Both the position numbers and the translations under genes were made by a program. A stretch of DNA of 64,000 nt from Alteraurantiacibacter buctensis (lineage in GTDB: Bacteria > Pseudomonadota > Alphaproteobacteria > Sphingomonadales > Sphingomonadaceae), in assembly GCF_009827655.1 (NCBI RefSeq), contig NZ_WTYV01000008.1, positions 62,001 to 126,000 on the forward strand. The letters run 5' to 3'. The notes under the pieces were generated by a model. It was not told the origin of the DNA and did not search any database. It was given only the letters and a program-made list of their open reading frames with translations. Shown piece after piece: positions 60,544 to 64,000 of the stretch; position 1 is the stretch's first letter, and each line of letters begins with the position of its first letter.

Positions 60544-61470
60544 ATGGGCGCAGGCCATTCTCACCACGGGCATGGGCACGACCATGACCATCACCACCAC
60601 CACGGCCCGCGCGATCATGGCCGCGCCTTTGCCATGGGCGTTGTGCTCAACAGCGTGTTCGTGGTGGTGGAGGCGACCTTCGGTTTCCTTTCCGGATCGA
60701 TGGCGCTGGTGGCCGATGCCGGGCACAACCTCAGCGATGTCCTGTCGCTGCTGATCGCCTGGGGCGCCAGCGTGGCGGCGCGCCGGCCGGCTTCGGCGCG
60801 GTTCACCTGGGGCCTGAAAAGCTCCACCATCCTGGCGGCCCTGGCCAATGCCATGCTGCTGCTGCTGGCGCTGGGGGCGATCCTGTTCGAGACCGTTCAC
60901 CGCCTGATCTGGCCGGTGGAGCCGGACGGCCTGACCATGGTGTGGGTGGCCGCCATCGGCATCGCCATCAACACCGGCACGGCGCTGATGTTCATGGCCG
61001 GACGCAAGCATGACCTGAACGTGCGCGGGGCCTTCCTGCACATGGCCGCCGACGCGCTGGTGAGTGCGGGCGTGGTGGTGGCCGGGCTGGTGGTGCTGGC
61101 GACGGGCTGGGTGCTGGTCGATCCGCTGGTCAGCCTGGCGATCGTGGCGGTGATCGGCTGGGGTACCTGGGGGCTGTTGCACGACAGCGTGAAGCTGGGC
61201 CTCAACGCCGTGCCCGAAGGGATCGACGAGGGGGCCGTGCGCAGCCTGCTGGCGGGCCTGCCGGGGGTGGCGTCGGTGCACGACCTGCACATCTGGCCGA
61301 TGAGCACCACCGAGACTGCCCTGATCGCCCACCTGCACATGCCGGACGGGCATCCTGGCGATGACTTCCTGCACCACGCCGCGCACGAACTGGAGCACCG
61401 CTTCGGCATCGGCCACGCCACCTTGCAGGTGGAAACCGGATCGGGCGGGCATTGCGGAGGTTGTGCATGA
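60544..61470 (+). CDS. CDF-family metal cation exporter
   Basis: A 308-residue cation diffusion facilitator that exports divalent metals such as Zn2+ or Co2+ with proton antiport. A very His-rich N-terminus (13 or more His in the first 30 residues) probably collects metal. Six membrane helices follow, with the metal sites DAGHNLSDV near residue 59 and HMAADALVSAG near residue 168. A cytoplasmic C-terminal domain has LHDLHIWPMSTTE and a final cysteine pair in GGHCGGC. It resembles CzcD/ZitB. It overlaps the next gene as ATGA. Confidence 0.92.
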   Translation: MGAGHSHHGHGHDHDHHHHHGPRDHGRAFAMGVVLNSVFVVVEATFGFLSGSMALVADAGHNLSDVLSLLIAWGASVAARRPASARFTWGLKSSTILAALANAMLLLLALGAILFETVHRLIWPVEPDGLTMVWVAAIGIAINTGTALMFMAGRKHDLNVRGAFLHMAADALVSAGVVVAGLVVLATGWVLVDPLVSLAIVAVIGWGTWGLLHDSVKLGLNAVPEGIDEGAVRSLLAGLPGVASVHDLHIWPMSTTETALIAHLHMPDGHPGDDFLHHAAHELEHRFGIGHATLQVETGSGGHCGGCA

Positions 61471-61964
61471 CCGAAGAGACCGTGCGCGAGGGTGGCTGCG
61501 GTTGCGGCCAGGTGCGCTATCGCCTGACGGGCGAGCCGATCTTCGTCAACAACTGCCATTGCCGCCTGTGCCAGCAGCAGACCGGCTCCACCAGCGTGGT
61601 CAACCTGTTCCTGGAAGCCGGGCGGGTGGAGCTGCTGGCGGGCGCGCTGACCGAGCATACGGTGAAGGGCGGCAGCGGCGGGCCGCACGTGATCTGCCGC
61701 TGCGCCGCCTGCGGCACCGCCGTGTGGAGCGTCTATCCGCGCCTCGGCCGGCTGGGCCTGGGGGTGCGTGCGGGCACGCTGGACGAACCCGGCAGCGTCA
61801 CGCCCGATGCGGTAATCTTCACCGACAGCATGATGCCGTGGGTCACCCTGCCGCAGGGCATCCCGGCCTTTCCCGCCACCTACAACCCCTTCGAACTGCT
61901 GCCGCCTGATCGGGTTGCCCGGCTGCAGGCCATGCTGGAACGGCGCAGGGCCGGCGAGGGTTAG
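61467..61964 (+). CDS. GFA-family zinc-binding protein
   Basis: A 165-residue protein of the GFA family (glutathione-dependent formaldehyde-activating enzyme-like). The ATG at 61467 overlaps the CDF gene's stop; an upstream start at 61452 is possible. The zinc Cys residues appear in GGCGCGQVRYRL, NCHCRLCQQQTG and CRCAACGTAVW, the standard GFA pattern. True substrate unknown in most members. Its coupling to a metal exporter is probably only positional. Confidence 0.87.
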   Translation: MTEETVREGGCGCGQVRYRLTGEPIFVNNCHCRLCQQQTGSTSVVNLFLEAGRVELLAGALTEHTVKGGSGGPHVICRCAACGTAVWSVYPRLGRLGLGVRAGTLDEPGSVTPDAVIFTDSMMPWVTLPQGIPAFPATYNPFELLPPDRVARLQAMLERRRAGEG

Positions 61965-62067
61965 GCAGGTGACCGCCCAGTGCCCGGTGGATAAGCGCCG
62001 GTCACATATTTGTCACAACCAGCCCTTTCGCCTAGCAGCGGCAGGCAATCGAGGGGTTTGAACGCAC

Positions 62068-63198
62068 ATGGCATTGAGGCAGATCGCCGTCCTGCCCTAT
62101 CGCGCGGTGTCCGCGGCGATCGATGCACCGGTGCAGATCATGCTCGTCACCTCGCGCGGCACGGGGCGCTGGGTGATCCCCAAGGGTAACACCGATCCCA
62201 AGCTGTCGCCCCACGCCGCCGCTGCCGTGGAGGCCGAGGAGGAGGCGGGCGTGCGCGGGGCCGCCTGCCCCGTGCCGCTGGGCACCTATCGCTATCGCAA
62301 GACGCAAGGGTCCGGCGCCACGGTGTGGGCCGATGTCGAAGTATTCCCCTTCGCCGTAACCGAGGAGCTGCCCAGGTGGAAGGAGCAGCACGAGCGCGAG
62401 CGCCGCTGGTTCACCATGGCCGAGGCGGCCGAGGCGGTGGACGAGCCGGACCTGCGCGCCCTGATCCGCAGTTTCGGCGCGCGGGAATTCCGCGCCGCCA
62501 CGCAAATGTCCACCATCATCGACACGGTCGTCGACAAGACAGGGGTCAGCCTGATGTTTTCCTGGTTCCAGCGGCTGCTGCCGCAGCAGAGCGATTTCTT
62601 CGACCAGTTCGAGCGCCACGCCGCCACGCTGGTGGCCGGGGCCGATGCCCTGGCCCGGCTGGCGCAGGGCGGGCCGGGCCAGGATGGCCACATCCGCGAG
62701 ATCAACGAGCGCGAGCACGATGCCGACCAGATCATCCGCGAGGTGCTGCAGAGCGTTCGCCGCAGCTTCCTGCTGCCGTTCGACCGCTCGGCCATCACCA
62801 GCCTGATCGCCAGCATGGACGATGCGATCGACGAGATGCAGGCCACCGCCGGGGCGGTGGAGCTGTACGGGATCGACGGGTTCGAGCCGGAAATGCGCGA
62901 CATGGCAGCGATCATCGTCGACGCCGCGCGGCTGACCGCGGAGGCCATCCCCCTGCTGCGCCGCGTGGCCGATAACGGCGTGCGGCTGCACGAGCTGACC
63001 GAGCGGATCGTGCGCATGGAGGGCCACGCCGACGAGATCCATTCCGCCGGCCTCAAGCGCATCTTCAAGGACGTGGGGCCGAAAGACCCCTTACGCTTCG
63101 TGGTGCTGCAGGAGATGTTCAAGCGGCTGGAGCGGGTGGTTGACCGGTTCGAGGACGTGGCCAACGAGATCGACGGTCTCGTGATCGACCACTCCTGA
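62068..63198 (+). CDS. Nudix hydrolase-DUF47 fusion protein
   Basis: A 376-residue protein with two domains normally encoded separately. Residues 1-145 are a Nudix hydrolase: WVIPKGN...AAAAVEAEEEAGVRG is a divergent Nudix box that keeps the EExG core but lacks the usual Arg and first Glu. Residues 163-376 form a complete DUF47/PhoU-like domain opening MFSWFQRLLPQQSDFFDQF, exactly how free DUF47 proteins start. The Met at 62554 also has an AGGGG upstream, so internal initiation could yield a separate 214-residue DUF47 protein. DUF47 proteins accompany PiT phosphate transporters, and one is encoded 16 bp downstream. Confidence 0.82.
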   Translation: MALRQIAVLPYRAVSAAIDAPVQIMLVTSRGTGRWVIPKGNTDPKLSPHAAAAVEAEEEAGVRGAACPVPLGTYRYRKTQGSGATVWADVEVFPFAVTEELPRWKEQHERERRWFTMAEAAEAVDEPDLRALIRSFGAREFRAATQMSTIIDTVVDKTGVSLMFSWFQRLLPQQSDFFDQFERHAATLVAGADALARLAQGGPGQDGHIREINEREHDADQIIREVLQSVRRSFLLPFDRSAITSLIASMDDAIDEMQATAGAVELYGIDGFEPEMRDMAAIIVDAARLTAEAIPLLRRVADNGVRLHELTERIVRMEGHADEIHSAGLKRIFKDVGPKDPLRFVVLQEMFKRLERVVDRFEDVANEIDGLVIDHS

Positions 63199-63214
63199 CG
63201 CGGGCCTGCCAGCG

Positions 63215-64000
63215 ATGGACACCACGCTTGCCATGCCGCTGCTGATCGGGCTGATCGCCCTGGCGCTGGCGTTCGACTTCCTCAACGGCCTGCACGATGC
63301 CGCCAACGCCATCGCCACGGTGGTGGCCACGCGGCTGCTCTCGCCGTTCAACGCGGTGCTGTTTGCCGCCGTGGGCAACTTTGCCGCCTACTGGTTCGTG
63401 GGCCTGCACGTGGCCGAGACGGTGGGCAAGGGCATCGTCGACAAGGACATCGTCACTCCGGCCGTGGTCTTCGGCGCGCTGATCGGGGCGATGTTCTGGA
63501 ACGTGGTCACCTGGCTCAAAGGCATCCCGTCCAGCTCCAGCCACGCGCTGATCGGCGGGCTGCTGGGGGCGGGTATCACCCACGCCAGCTTCGGCGCGGT
63601 GGAGAGCGAGGGAACGATCAAGACCATCGTGGCGATCTTCCTGTCGCCGATGATCGGCTTTTTCCTGGCGATGAGCCTGATGCTGCTGACCAGCTGGCTG
63701 TTCAGGGGCATGGGGCCGCGCCCGGCCAACAGCACGTTCAAGGTGCTGCACCTGGTTTCCTCGGGGGCCTATGCCATCAGCCACGGCGGCAACGATGCCC
63801 AGAAGACGATGGGGATCATCACCGTGCTGCTTTATTCCACCGGCCACCTGCAGGGGGAATTCCACGTGCCGGGCTGGGTGGTGCTGAGCTGCTATGCCGC
63901 GATTGCGCTGGGCACCCTGTCCGGCGGGTGGAAGATCATCAAGACGATGGGCAACAAGCTGACCAAGCTGAACCACCATTCCGGCTTCTGCGCCAGCACG
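63215..64000 (+). CDS. PiT-family phosphate transporter, 3' end cut
   Basis: Inorganic phosphate:cation symporter; the window holds the first 262 residues. Helices are visible from the start (LLIGLIALALAFDFLNGLHDAANA). The two PiT signatures are present: the N-terminal GLHDAANAIATVVATR near residue 27 and SHALIGGLLGAG near residue 108. A second half begins with AISHGGNDAQKTMG near residue 187. The start ATG at 63215 is close behind the Nudix-DUF47 stop, so the pair is an operon, matching the usual DUF47-PiT arrangement. Confidence 0.92.
   Translation, partial: MDTTLAMPLLIGLIALALAFDFLNGLHDAANAIATVVATRLLSPFNAVLFAAVGNFAAYWFVGLHVAETVGKGIVDKDIVTPAVVFGALIGAMFWNVVTWLKGIPSSSSHALIGGLLGAGITHASFGAVESEGTIKTIVAIFLSPMIGFFLAMSLMLLTSWLFRGMGPRPANSTFKVLHLVSSGAYAISHGGNDAQKTMGIITVLLYSTGHLQGEFHVPGWVVLSCYAAIALGTLSGGWKIIKTMGNKLTKLNHHSGFCAST

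Overview
The window is 64 kb of GC-rich DNA (by eye about two thirds G+C) from an alphaproteobacterium, most probably a member of the Sphingomonadales (Sphingomonadaceae or Erythrobacteraceae). Support for this: a zwf-edd-glk Entner-Doudoroff operon like that of Zymomonas, a ChpT-type histidine phosphotransferase, an alphaproteobacterial RpoH, a TorF-type outer-membrane protein, a NodT-family efflux protein, LigW-like amidohydrolases and a two-subunit hydroquinone dioxygenase of the type known from Sphingomonas and Pseudomonas. I see no insertion sequence, prophage, CRISPR array or rRNA operon. One tRNA (Val, anticodon CAC) and the RNase P RNA gene are present.

Layout. 1-4.3 kb: zwf-edd-glk on the minus strand, with overlapping genes and a LacI-type palindrome upstream of zwf. 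4.4-11.7 kb: mixed housekeeping genes (transglutaminase-like, YjbQ, RimO, DUF1761, K+ channel, SurE, AIM24-like, SerS). 11.8-25.8 kb: an aromatic catabolism island. It holds two Tat-exported amidohydrolases (one LigW-like), a large exported metallo-beta-lactamase-fold protein, pcaIJF, an MFS transporter, maleylacetate reductase, hydroxyquinol 1,2-dioxygenase, an AraC regulator, both hydroquinone dioxygenase subunits and 4-hydroxymuconic semialdehyde dehydrogenase. Together these take hydroquinone and hydroxyquinol through maleylacetate and 3-oxoadipate to acetyl-CoA and succinyl-CoA. A Rieske protein gene converges on the end of the island.

25.8-32.8 kb: the least understood part. An ECF sigma factor gene is followed by a broken or frame-shifted FecR-like N-terminus and a tightly packed plus-strand run: two related exported proteins of unknown function, an exported MBL-fold protein whose HxHxDH motif reads NADADH, a DUF6152 protein, two tandem DUF6644-like membrane proteins and an LVIVD-repeat protein. 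No TonB receptor accompanies the sigma factor. This is my best candidate for an undescribed system. 32.7-37.7 kb: a TetR repressor diverges from a complete tripartite efflux pump (outer-membrane factor, EmrA-like, EmrB-like), with a perfect 8-4-8 palindrome beside the repressor start.

37.7-64 kb: core functions. These are SppA, PyrB with a dihydroorotase-like partner that lacks its metal-binding residues, SPOR-domain cell-envelope proteins around a ParA-like ATPase and its ribbon-helix-helix-like neighbour, DUF418, Bfd and bacterioferritin with an upstream dyad, Der, glyoxalase I, a SIMPL protein, TorF, a phosphoesterase, rnpB, an AmpD-type amidase, ChpT, RluD, RpoH, an SDR enzyme, MtgA, a CDF metal exporter, a GFA protein, a single-frame Nudix-DUF47 fusion, and the start of a PiT phosphate transporter cut by the window edge.
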